Assembly (NCBI GenBank): GCA_965230335.1
Contig: CBDDKS010000006.1
Coordinates: 2,046,001-2,110,000, forward strand
From: CBDDKS01 sp965230335
GTDB taxonomy: Bacteria; Pseudomonadota; Gammaproteobacteria; Enterobacterales; Kangiellaceae
Reading direction: 5' to 3'
Length of the DNA stretch: 64,000 nucleotides
The position numbers and the translations under genes are program-made. Of this stretch, positions 52,161 to 59,611 are shown piece by piece. Under the pieces are notes generated by a model, which saw only the letters and a program-made list of their open reading frames with translations, made no database searches and had not been told where the DNA came from. Each line of letters begins with the position of its first letter. Within the stretch, counting starts at the first letter, position 1.

Positions 52161-52166
52161 TTAAGC
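51895..52166 (+). mobile_element. attC recombination site 2, unusually long
   Basis: R'' GCCTAAC (51895-51901) and R' GTTAAGC (52160-52166) match the RYYYAAC/GTTRRRY consensus. Next to them TATGAGCCG pairs with CGGCTCAT. The 272-base length is far above normal; the interior is AT-rich apart from a hairpin AAGCAGC-TAAC-GCTGCTT near the right arm. No gene is in it. Confidence 0.65.
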
Positions 52167-52178
52167 CCAAAGGGTTTT

Positions 52179-53261
52179 CTATCGCAACAATTCCATGAGT
52201 TTTGTGTTGATGAAATAATTATCGCGTCCGATTTTCTTTAGTTCAAGGACACCTATTTCTGCTAGACAATGTAAATATCTGGAAGCAGTTTCACGTTTTG
52301 CGATTCCTGCATCCTCCAGTTGTTTTATCTTCGAATACGGGTGTTGAAATATAAGCTCAATTAGATCTTTAGAGTAAATATTAGGAGCCTTTTCCTTAAC
52401 ATAGTTTGCGGACTCTTTCATTAATGTCGCGATTTCGTATATACGCTCTTTAGTTTGATTGGCTGTTGCTTCTACAGCTTCGAGCATAAATAAAATCCAA
52501 TCTTCCCAAGCAGAGTTTTCGGTCACATTTCTGAGGCCGGAGTAATATTCATTTTTATTTTCAATAATATAATGGCTAAGGTATAGAACTGGTATGTCGA
52601 GTAACCCTGTTTGTTGTAAATACAAAAGGTTCAATACTCTGCCTGTTCTTCCGTTACCATCTGAAAACGGGTGAATAGCCTCAAATTGGTAATGAATTAC
52701 GGCTAATTTAATTAAGGGGTCGACCCCATCTTCTGCGTGAATGTATTCTTCCAAGTTGGCTAGTTTTTCACGAATAAGCTTTTCTCCCTCTGGGGGGGTA
52801 TAAATCACATCGCCACTCGAATTCGCAACTTTAGTTCCTGGCATTTTGCGAATTCCCATATCGCTTTGCTTAATAACGTTACCAACTTCAACTATTGTAT
52901 TAACTGATAACGGTCGTTCTTGTACGGCTTGAAAGCCCGCTGCCAGAGCTTCGCGGTAGTAAAGAACTTCTTTTGCTTCGGGAGAACCTTTAATTTCCCC
53001 CTGTATGCCTGCTTGGTAGAGTTCGTCTTGTGTGGTTACGATATTTTCAATTTCTGAAGACACTCGCGCTTCCTGCAGTACGATGCTATTTATCAAAATG
53101 CCTTGATGGGGTACCGAATCTCCAGCCCCTTTTAGTTCGGCTAAGGCTTTATTGGCAGATATTGCCTTTTTTAAGGTTGCAACTGTTTCTACTTCTAACC
53201 CAGGAGGCAGAAGTGGTAACTTATTGAATGGCTTGTCTTTATCGAAAGTTGGGCTGTTCAT
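52179..53261 (-). CDS. Fic-domain adenylyltransferase with N-terminal inhibitory motif
   Basis: Predicted to move AMP from ATP to a Ser/Thr/Tyr of a target protein. The Fic core HPFSDGNGRTGR (197-208) is complete with catalytic His197. An N-terminal inhibitory helix has S68-S-E-I-E72-N73, matching the class II (S/T)xxxE(G/N) motif, so it is normally held off by its own Glu72. A C-terminal winged helix (about 290-355) suggests DNA binding. The 360-aa Fic_N/Fic/wHTH layout is common. It is transcribed towards the cassettes and stops 13 bases from the last core site. No antitoxin is nearby. Confidence 0.92.
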   Translation of the reverse strand: MNSPTFDKDKPFNKLPLLPPGLEVETVATLKKAISANKALAELKGAGDSVPHQGILINSIVLQEARVSSEIENIVTTQDELYQAGIQGEIKGSPEAKEVLYYREALAAGFQAVQERPLSVNTIVEVGNVIKQSDMGIRKMPGTKVANSSGDVIYTPPEGEKLIREKLANLEEYIHAEDGVDPLIKLAVIHYQFEAIHPFSDGNGRTGRVLNLLYLQQTGLLDIPVLYLSHYIIENKNEYYSGLRNVTENSAWEDWILFMLEAVEATANQTKERIYEIATLMKESANYVKEKAPNIYSKDLIELIFQHPYSKIKQLEDAGIAKRETASRYLHCLAEIGVLELKKIGRDNYFINTKLMELLR

Positions 53262-53311
53262 AAGCTGTTCATTGATATCGATTTATAGCGGAAGAATAGA
53301 TGTATTTTCCC

Positions 53312-53346
53312 AATATGTCTATTTATTTAAAAAATATAGACATATT
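53312..53346. promoter_or_regulatory. Operator-like palindrome in the Fic promoter
   Basis: AATATGTCTAT (53312-53322) and ATAGACATATT (53336-53346) are perfect 11-base complements with a 13-base spacer. On the minus strand the TAGACA within the arm nearer the gene, followed 17 bases later by TATTCT, makes a plausible promoter, so a bound protein would cover the -35. Confidence 0.5.
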
Positions 53347-53445
53347 TTGAGAATGGGTCTGTGGTTTAGATATATAAATTAGTCTTAAAAATCTTAGGGT
53401 TACTCTAAAGAAGTGAATGATAAAGTTAAACAATGATTTGTATAT

Positions 53446-54261
53446 TTACAGTTTAAATTGTGCTTTTAATCCACCAATAAATGTTTCATCATCCAGAGCT
53501 TTACGGTTACCTAAAAGTTCTACGGCATCTTCACCTGCACGATAACGTAAAGTATTGCTTTCGTCAGTAGCAGCTTTGTAAATAATATTTGCTATTTGAC
53601 TTGGTTCAGATCCAGGAAATTCACTTGCTTCAAAAGCTGCGAAAGTTTTGGCAACGACATTTTGATATTCGGTCATGCTTTCATCATTGCTAAAATCAAA
53701 CGAGCGGCCTGAGAAATCAGTATTGACCATACCGGGTTCAATAATTTTGACTTTCACACCAATGGCATCCATTTCAAAATGTAAAGCTTCTGAGATGCCT
53801 TCTACAGCAAATTTAGTGCCGTGATAAAGTGAACCTAGAGGGAAAGCCATTTGTCCGCCAATAGAGGAAATATTGACAATGACACCTGATTTATTGGCTC
53901 TAAAATGAGGTAATAAACTTTTGGTTGTTTCTAGTAAGCCAATGACGTTGGTATCAAACTGTCGGCGAATGCCTTCCATAGAAAATGCTTCAAGTGGCCC
54001 ATAGGCGCCGTAGCCTGCATTGTTAATTAATACATCAATAGAGCCAAACTTTTCTATGCCTGCAGTCACAGCGGTCTCAATTGAAGTTGAATCAGTGACA
54101 TCCAGTTTGGTTAATAATACATTATCTAATCCGCCCAGTTCAGTCTCTTTCTCTGGTGTACGCATTGTTGCAATAACGTTCCAACGTTTTTGTTGGAACA
54201 AAGTTGCAGTTGATCTGCCGATTCCTGAAGAAGCGCCTGTAATTAAAACGGTTTTAGTCAT
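53446..54261 (-). CDS. Short-chain dehydrogenase/reductase
   Basis: Classical SDR oxidoreductase with NAD(P)-binding VLITGASSGIGRSTATLF, the NNAG strand in DVLINNAGYGAYGPL, catalytic Ser in IVNISSIGG and the YHGTK pair. KIIEPGMVNTDFSG is the usual proline-containing loop. At 271 aa it is full length. The substrate is unknown. It starts at ATG 54261, and the GAGGAG-like sequence just ahead gives a good ribosome site. Neighbours give no pathway. Confidence 0.9.
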   Translation of the reverse strand: MTKTVLITGASSGIGRSTATLFQQKRWNVIATMRTPEKETELGGLDNVLLTKLDVTDSTSIETAVTAGIEKFGSIDVLINNAGYGAYGPLEAFSMEGIRRQFDTNVIGLLETTKSLLPHFRANKSGVIVNISSIGGQMAFPLGSLYHGTKFAVEGISEALHFEMDAIGVKVKIIEPGMVNTDFSGRSFDFSNDESMTEYQNVVAKTFAAFEASEFPGSEPSQIANIIYKAATDESNTLRYRAGEDAVELLGNRKALDDETFIGGLKAQFKL

Positions 54262-54390
54262 TTGAATCTCCTCGTTTATCAGTCTATATTGCGTTACGCG
54301 AAGTGTATATCATTCAATAAAAATCAGATGACATCAATCGCTGCCAATTCAAGTCAAAACTAACACAATTAACGATGGAAGAACAACAGA

Positions 54391-54417
54391 TCTAATAATG
54401 CAAGCTGCATTATTAGA
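54391..54417. terminator. 12-bp hairpin after the cupin gene
   Basis: TCTAATAATGCA and its exact complement flank a 3-base loop. It lies downstream of the minus-strand cupin gene; the following minus-strand sequence is only moderately T-rich. Confidence 0.5.
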
Positions 54418-54502
54418 GATTATATGGAAATAAGGTTTTATAAATGGAGAGACAAGTTATATTTAATAACAAAAAGTGGTTATATTCAAAATGATTAGGT
54501 TG

Positions 54503-54910
54503 TTACCGTTTGTCCAATTTTAAATGCAACGCATGTAAATCATCTGTACCAATAACACTGGCTTTATGTCCATGTTGTTCATGATCGAATGGGATAGTCT
54601 CCAATAAATAATCTTCTGCAATAAATAGTTCACCTTTGTTGAAACATTGTTGTTCACCATTTCTTAATTCAATTTGCATGCTTCCTTGTAAAATGATGAG
54701 TAATGTGGGGTCACCAGCCACATGAAAATCAGATGTATAGTTAGAGGGACTGGTGCGAAGACGAAAGTTGATACAATGTTGTTGTTCAGAAAGCATACGA
54801 GATAGATCGCCACTTAATGTTATGCTTTTCATTGAAAAGTAAGAAGCATTGTCTCCGTTATTAGTAATACAAGGTATGGTGTATTCAGTTTTTTTAGATA
54901 TATTTGTCAT
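54503..54910 (-). CDS. Cupin-fold small protein
   Basis: 135-aa protein with a single cupin barrel. DFHVAGDPTLLIILQGSMQI followed by GEQQCFNKGELFIAED corresponds to the first and second cupin blocks, and HGHKASVIG is near the end. The first block has only one of the usual metal histidines, so metal binding is doubtful. It probably is a small-molecule-binding protein of unknown ligand. It stands alone between the SDR and kdkA, all on the minus strand but with large gaps. Confidence 0.7.
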   Translation of the reverse strand: MTNISKKTEYTIPCITNNGDNASYFSMKSITLSGDLSRMLSEQQHCINFRLRTSPSNYTSDFHVAGDPTLLIILQGSMQIELRNGEQQCFNKGELFIAEDYLLETIPFDHEQHGHKASVIGTDDLHALHLKLDKR

Positions 54911-54989
54911 AATGAATCGTTATTTTTTTTAAGGTTAATGTTTTTTTGAAGGTTAGTACTTTTTAAAAGTTAAGATTGTTTTATTAAGG

Positions 54990-55006
54990 TTTATCTTTTA
55001 TAGGTA
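54990..55006 (-). repeat. Partial copy of the dispersed repeat
   Basis: TTTATCTTTTATAG gives, on the minus strand, CTATAAAAGATAAA, the left half of the 12216 and 26112 copies; the CAGGCTCTA half is missing. It lies just after kdkA. Confidence 0.35.
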
Positions 55007-55030
55007 ACAGAATGGGTATAAAAAAGTAGA

Positions 55031-55774
55031 TTACGCTTCATAACCTGATAATAAACTCTGCCAGTCTTTTTCATGCCAATGGAAAGAGGGTTGCTTCTTT
55101 TTTTCTTTATTCAGTGAGCGCAGTAATCTTTGTAAATTATCTTTTTGCCAGGATGATTCAGATTGTTTAATTTGTGCTTTATCAAAATCGATAAGCCAGA
55201 TTTTATCTTGTGTATCCAACAAAATATTATGAATATTTAAATCAGAATGATAAATATGAGCTTTATGAAATTGGGCAATACATTGACCAATGTTTTTCCA
55301 TTGGTGTGTTGTTAATGGCTGTTCACATAAAATCTGGAAAGCATCTTTTGATTGAGGAATTTTTTCAATAATAATGTCGGCTTGATAATAACGACCTTGC
55401 AGTTGAATAAAACCAGCAATGGCTCTTGGTGCATTAAGTTTTTGTTGAGTGCAATGTTCTAAGATAGCAATTTCCTGATAAGCACGCGTTTCTTGTATGT
55501 GTGTCCATAAATATTTGTCTTTATTAAAGCGGCTGAATAAACCACCTCGATAATAGTGACGCAATACATATTCTGTATCTGTATGATTTTCTATTTGAGA
55601 CGATTTGAAAAAATAGACTTGATTACGCCCCCGGGAGTATCCGGTAATCCAATCATTTTGTTTTAGAAAAGCAGGATCAAACCAATCAGCTTGAAGAGTA
55701 TCAAGATGACCATTTTGTGAGGCTGTATCAGACACAATGAAATATGTCTGATTATGTAAGATAAATTGTGGCAA
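55031..55774 (-). CDS. kdkA: 3-deoxy-D-manno-octulosonate (Kdo) kinase
   Basis: Inner-core LPS kinase that phosphorylates Kdo on lipid A at the 4-position. ITGYSRGRNQVYFF and YVLRHYYRGGLFSRFNKDKY are the KdkA N-terminal marks. The protein-kinase-like catalytic loop is IYHSDLNIHNILL, with the metal Asp in IWLIDFDKAQIK. The length of 247 aa is typical. It points to a Kdo core with a single phosphorylated Kdo, as in Haemophilus-type LPS. It is divergent from lexA. Confidence 0.9.
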   Translation of the reverse strand: MPQFILHNQTYFIVSDTASQNGHLDTLQADWFDPAFLKQNDWITGYSRGRNQVYFFKSSQIENHTDTEYVLRHYYRGGLFSRFNKDKYLWTHIQETRAYQEIAILEHCTQQKLNAPRAIAGFIQLQGRYYQADIIIEKIPQSKDAFQILCEQPLTTHQWKNIGQCIAQFHKAHIYHSDLNIHNILLDTQDKIWLIDFDKAQIKQSESSWQKDNLQRLLRSLNKEKKKQPSFHWHEKDWQSLLSGYEA

Positions 55775-55907
55775 AACTGAGTGTTCAATATAAAGCAGTC
55801 GATCAGGAAATTCATCTTATCGATTCTTGGTGAACTTTTCTATGACTTGTTGGATATCGCATAAATTTATTTTTTATTATTTAATATTACTGATATCAAT
55901 AAAAAAC

Positions 55908-55937
55908 TTGAAAACTACTTATATAAGTAGTAATAAT
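55908..55937 (+). promoter_or_regulatory. lexA promoter with an 18-bp palindromic operator
   Basis: TTGAAA (55908-55913) and TAATAA (55931-55936) are 17 bases apart. The spacer is filled by the perfect palindrome ACTACTTATATAAGTAGT (55914-55931). By position it should be the LexA autoregulatory site. It does not fit the E. coli CTGT-N8-ACAG pattern. Confidence 0.65.
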
Positions 55938-55972
55938 ATACATAGCTTTTCTTTAAAGTGATAAGTGAGAAG

Positions 55973-56569
55973 ATGATGAGCAAAGCCTTAACAATTAGAC
56001 AACAACAAGTACTTGATACTATTAGAGATTTTATCGATAAAGAAGGTATCGCACCAACACATGCTGAGTTGGCTGATTTGATTAATGTCAGTTCAACCAA
56101 GGCTGCATCGGATCATTTAAAAGCATTGGCAAAAAAAGGACTCATTCGCTTGCATAGTGATAAACCCAGGGGGATTCAGATTTTAGCGGAGGAGGAGGAT
56201 TCGTTACCTTTAATTGGCTCTGTGGCGGCAGGCTTGCCTCTGGAAGCCATAGAAAATGTTGAGCGATATGTGACCATACCGGAAGTGCTCAGAAGAAAGC
56301 GGCCCACATTTTTACTCAGGGTTCGTGGTGACAGTATGATTGACGCTGGTATTCTGGATGGTGATCTTATTGCGATACGTAAAACGCAAACTGCGGAACT
56401 TGGGCAAATTGTTGTTGCCCGAATCGATGATGAAGTGACCGTAAAGCGTTTGGGTAAGCGTAATGGAAAAGTGGTGTTATTCCCTGAAAATTCAGAGTTT
56501 AAACCTATAGAAGCTGATCCTCAGGATGTGACCATTGAAGGCCAATTTGTGGGTTTGATTCGGGCTTAA
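55973..56569 (+). CDS. lexA: LexA repressor
   Basis: SOS repressor that cleaves itself on RecA filaments. The N-terminal winged helix has TPTHAELADLINVSSTKAAS and then DHLKALAKKGLIRL. The cleavage Ala-Gly is in SVAAGLPLE, catalytic Ser in RVRGDSMIDAG and Lys in VTVKRLGK. The recognition helix differs from E. coli at the base-contacting positions (SPNAAEEH there, STKAASDH here), consistent with a different operator. ATG 55973 or 55976 is preferred to GTG 55958, as the family begins KALT. It is divergent from kdkA. Confidence 0.95.
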   Translation: MMSKALTIRQQQVLDTIRDFIDKEGIAPTHAELADLINVSSTKAASDHLKALAKKGLIRLHSDKPRGIQILAEEEDSLPLIGSVAAGLPLEAIENVERYVTIPEVLRRKRPTFLLRVRGDSMIDAGILDGDLIAIRKTQTAELGQIVVARIDDEVTVKRLGKRNGKVVLFPENSEFKPIEADPQDVTIEGQFVGLIRA

Positions 56570-56749
56570 ACAGTTTTTTTATATTCAAGGATGGACTCCA
56601 GACTCAGATGATTTAAGTCTCTCCAGGATGTAACTTGGTGTAAATTGACGTAAAATAGGGAACAAAATTCACTTATCTAAGTATTTAGAGCTTAGGTTAA
56701 GTAATCTATCATTTTCATTCATATCCATGTCCATTAAAGTCTATTCAGT

Positions 56750-58276
56750 ATGAAGTTAGTTGTTAAATTATTCCATGAAATCAGCACAAAAAGTCGACCT
56801 GTAAGATTACTTTTTATCAAGCAACTCAAAAGAAATATCACTGCGGTGATAAAACCTATTGTTACTGATATTCAAATCAACAGTCGCTGGGATAAAATTG
56901 AAATCGCTTTTGGTGAATCATTTGAAGCCGATGATTCGGACAAAATGCAACAACTAGATAAAATACAACAACTAGATAAAGTACAACAACTAGATAAAGT
57001 ACAACAACTAAAGGAAGCATTGCAAAGAATACCTGGTATTGAATTTGTTTTATTGGTGGTTGAATATCAGTTTGATCAGCTAGAGGATGTGATTCAACAT
57101 AGTATTGATTTATATCAGGCGCGTTTGCAAGATAAAAGCTTTTGTGTCCGGGTAAAACGCAAAGGAAAACATAGCTTTTCATCATTAGAAGCTGAACAAC
57201 AGATTGGTGGTACTCTATTACAGCAAGTCTCCAATGGACGTGTTGATTTAAAATCACCTGATGAATTGATCCAAATAGAAATCATTGATCAAACCCTATG
57301 GCTGGTGAATGAAAAGTGGCAAGGATTAGGTGGTTATCCATTAGGACAGCAAGAATCGGTTTTATCTTTAGTGTCGGGTGGTTATGATTCTCTGGTGGCC
57401 AGTTATTTAATGACACGGAGAGGCATTATCACCAACTTTATTTTTTTTAATTTAGGGGGTGTAGCACATGAAATTGGTGTCAAACAAGTTGCTCATTATT
57501 TATGGCAGCGTTTTTCAATCACCCATAAAGTCAAATTTATTTCTGTTCCCTTTGAGGAAGTGGTACAACATATTCTGCATACCATTCCACCAGCATTGAT
57601 GGGTGTGGTTTTAAAACGAATGATGTTACGCGCTGCAGAAGCGATCGCTAAAGAACAAAATATTCCAGCATTGGTAACAGGAGAAAGTATTGGTCAGGTA
57701 TCCAGCCAAACCTTGATCAACTTATCGGTTATTAATGAGTGCGTTAGTCTTCCCGTATTGCGCCCGTTAATTGTAGAAGATAAACAATCCATTATTGCAA
57801 AAAGTCGTGAGATAGGTGTCGAAGAATATGCGGCCAGCATGCCGGAATATTGTGCGGTTATTTCTCAAAAACCAAATACACGCGTCAAATTAGAAAAAAT
57901 AGAAGAAGCCGAATCTTCATTTGATTTTTCAGTACTAGAGACAGCCACTCAAGCAAGACACATTGCATTTATTGATAAAGTTTTGGAAGGCGTTGTGACT
58001 GATACATCTGTTGAAGTTGTGACAACGCCAGGAATCGATGACGTTGTAATTGATATTCGTGATACTCAAGAACAGGCACGACATCCCTTTTCACTCACAG
58101 CCACACAGGTTCTATCGATTCCTTTTTATCGATTGTTGACACAGTTTCCAGAATTAAACCAAAAACAAACCTATCTGTTATATTGCCAGAAAGGCACGAT
58201 GAGTCACTTGCAAACACATCAATTGAATTTACAGGGATTTAAAAATGTAAAGTGTTTACAATTGACACAGCTTTAA
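56750..58276 (+). CDS. thiI: tRNA uridine 4-sulfurtransferase ThiI
   Basis: Makes 4-thiouridine at tRNA position 8 and helps supply sulfur for thiamine. An N-terminal ferredoxin-like/THUMP region (about 1-185) precedes the PP-loop LVSGGYDSLVAS, the conserved Cys in PEYCAVISQKPN, and a C-terminal rhodanese domain with active Cys in LLYCQKGTMSHL. At 508 aa it is slightly longer than E. coli ThiI because of a run of four hexapeptide repeats (about 65-88). No other thiamine gene is adjacent; thiL is at 13.3 kb. Confidence 0.95.
   Translation: MKLVVKLFHEISTKSRPVRLLFIKQLKRNITAVIKPIVTDIQINSRWDKIEIAFGESFEADDSDKMQQLDKIQQLDKVQQLDKVQQLKEALQRIPGIEFVLLVVEYQFDQLEDVIQHSIDLYQARLQDKSFCVRVKRKGKHSFSSLEAEQQIGGTLLQQVSNGRVDLKSPDELIQIEIIDQTLWLVNEKWQGLGGYPLGQQESVLSLVSGGYDSLVASYLMTRRGIITNFIFFNLGGVAHEIGVKQVAHYLWQRFSITHKVKFISVPFEEVVQHILHTIPPALMGVVLKRMMLRAAEAIAKEQNIPALVTGESIGQVSSQTLINLSVINECVSLPVLRPLIVEDKQSIIAKSREIGVEEYAASMPEYCAVISQKPNTRVKLEKIEEAESSFDFSVLETATQARHIAFIDKVLEGVVTDTSVEVVTTPGIDDVVIDIRDTQEQARHPFSLTATQVLSIPFYRLLTQFPELNQKQTYLLYCQKGTMSHLQTHQLNLQGFKNVKCLQLTQL
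56942..57013 (+). repeat. Four 18-bp repeats inside thiI
   Basis: Four in-frame units at 56942, 56960, 56978 and 56996 encode KMQQLD, KIQQLD, KVQQLD and KVQQLK. Neighbouring units differ by one or two bases, and the last ends with AAG in place of GAT. The position corresponds to a surface loop of the THUMP region. Confidence 0.93.
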
Positions 58277-58289
58277 GTTATCTATTTTT

Positions 58290-58590
58290 AAAATAATCCA
58301 TTTCAAAGTGTATTCAGACTTTTTCCCCTGAAAATCAGTTCACTTTTGCGAGACTTCTAAAATAAATCTGAGGCAAAAGTGAAGAAAAAAACTTGTTCTC
58401 TGCATGGGTACTTGCTCAGAATGGCTATTGAATATGGAGTATGTCTTTTAATATTCAGTAAACGGTAATTTAAAAGAAATACTTCATAGTTTAAATAATA
58501 TACGGAGCAAATACCCGCTGTAAGCGATAAAGGCATTTTGCTGACTTTTTTGCTTTGAAAAAGTCAGTCGCACACAGCGAAGCGGTGCGA
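58290..58590. repeat. Dispersed structured repeat, copy 2
   Basis: This block fills the thiI-pseudopilin gap and shares AATAATCCAT, ATTCAGACTTT...CCCTGAA, AGCAAATACC and TTGCTGACTTTTTTGCT with 43490-43640. It is longer, with an extra CACTTTTGC/GCAAAAGTG inverted repeat (58341-58381). The second hairpin is CTGACTTTTT/AAAAAGTCAG, then CGCAC/GTGCG. It lies between convergent genes. Confidence 0.6.
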
Positions 58591-58620
58591 AATGATCTTT
58601 GATTCTTATTAAGAATATGC

Positions 58621-59184
58621 CTAAGAGCAACGATAAGGCTTGCCACGACTATTCTCTGGTATGCCATCACCGTTTTTATCTTTTGCTTGTCTTAAGCGGC
58701 CGGTTCGGGCCATGATTAATGCTTTAACTAAAGGTTGTTGAGCGGTATTACGCTGTACACACACTACAAATGTACCATTATGAGATTGGGTGACACCAAG
58801 AGGAATAAATACGATAGGACGTTGACCGCTAAATGAACGCCAGCGGATGCTTAGGTTCTTCTGTAATTTGTGTTCACGGGTAAGTAGGGTATCGCCATTT
58901 GAAACAACGCCATTGTTGTCGGCATCAACAAACGCCATATAGCCTTGAGACCAGTCGGTTGTGCATTGAATTGCATCGGTTGTCGCACAAACCACGACAT
59001 ATTTTTTATGGGTAATCGATTCTATTCGAGCCAGGCGTATTGTGTGGGCCAGGCGACTGTTAGTAGAAGCCAGTAGATTCTTATCGTAGATGGTTGAAAA
59101 GCTGGGGAAGGCGATGCCGAGTAAGACAGAAATGATTAACAGGGTAAAGATCAGATTGAGTAGGGTAAAGCCTTTTGCGTCCAT
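58621..59184 (-). CDS. Type IV pseudopilin, FimT/GspH family
   Basis: Minor pilin-like protein. The prepilin cleavage site is KG/FTLLNLIFTLLIISVLLGIA, a short basic leader followed by a 20-residue hydrophobic helix. The fifth mature residue is Asn, not the usual Glu. The globular part resembles GspH/FimT (NSRLAHTIRLARIESITHKK, then a beta-rich region with four Cys). At 187 aa it is normal. No other pilin gene is adjacent, so it may be an orphan minor pilin or DNA-binding uptake pilin; pilSR are 18 kb away. Confidence 0.85.
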   Translation of the reverse strand: MDAKGFTLLNLIFTLLIISVLLGIAFPSFSTIYDKNLLASTNSRLAHTIRLARIESITHKKYVVVCATTDAIQCTTDWSQGYMAFVDADNNGVVSNGDTLLTREHKLQKNLSIRWRSFSGQRPIVFIPLGVTQSHNGTFVVCVQRNTAQQPLVKALIMARTGRLRQAKDKNGDGIPENSRGKPYRCS

Positions 59185-59611
59185 GGCGATGTGTCATCCT
59201 TTGATTTTTTTGAATGGAGAGAGCTTATCTTAAAATGCGTTATTATAGTAAGTGTTTATATCTCAAAATCTTGTAAGAGATCGTCCAGTCTTGTATTTAA
59301 GACAAGTATTAATGAAATATAAACACATAAAAAATTCGTGATGAAGTTGGTTTTTATTATGAGTGGTTCCAGGTAGAATGGTCACAAAATATTCTCATAG
59401 ATAGATACGTATTGTAACTTATTGGTTTTTTGAGGGTCTAGATAGAATAATTGCATGAGTTATCAATAAGTTGACATGTGTTTTTATTAAAAAATACAAT
59501 CATTATTTTGTGTCATCCTAAAGATGTTTTTTCTATAACTTTACAATGATGGTGTTGCCATTTATTAGTGGGTTGTTAGAATTCGGTTTTAGATTGTAAA
59601 GATAGGTTAAA
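59185..59611. other. Gene-free upstream region of the lipid operon
   Basis: In 427 AT-rich bases there is no gene. The 10-base word TGTGTCATCC occurs twice (59190 and 59509). The main signal is a promoter at 59471-59500. No tRNA or riboswitch was recognised. Confidence 0.5.
59471..59500 (+). promoter_or_regulatory. Promoter of the ATP-grasp/acyltransferase operon
   Basis: A consensus TTGACA (59471-59476) and TACAAT (59495-59500) are 18 bases apart. The leader to ATG 59612 would be about 105 bases. Confidence 0.6.

Noticed and set aside
52179..53261. Fic gene as an inverted cassette
   Set aside because: A matching R'' (GCTTAAC) for the GTTAAGC at 52160 was not found beyond the gene, and no attC fold was seen upstream of it.
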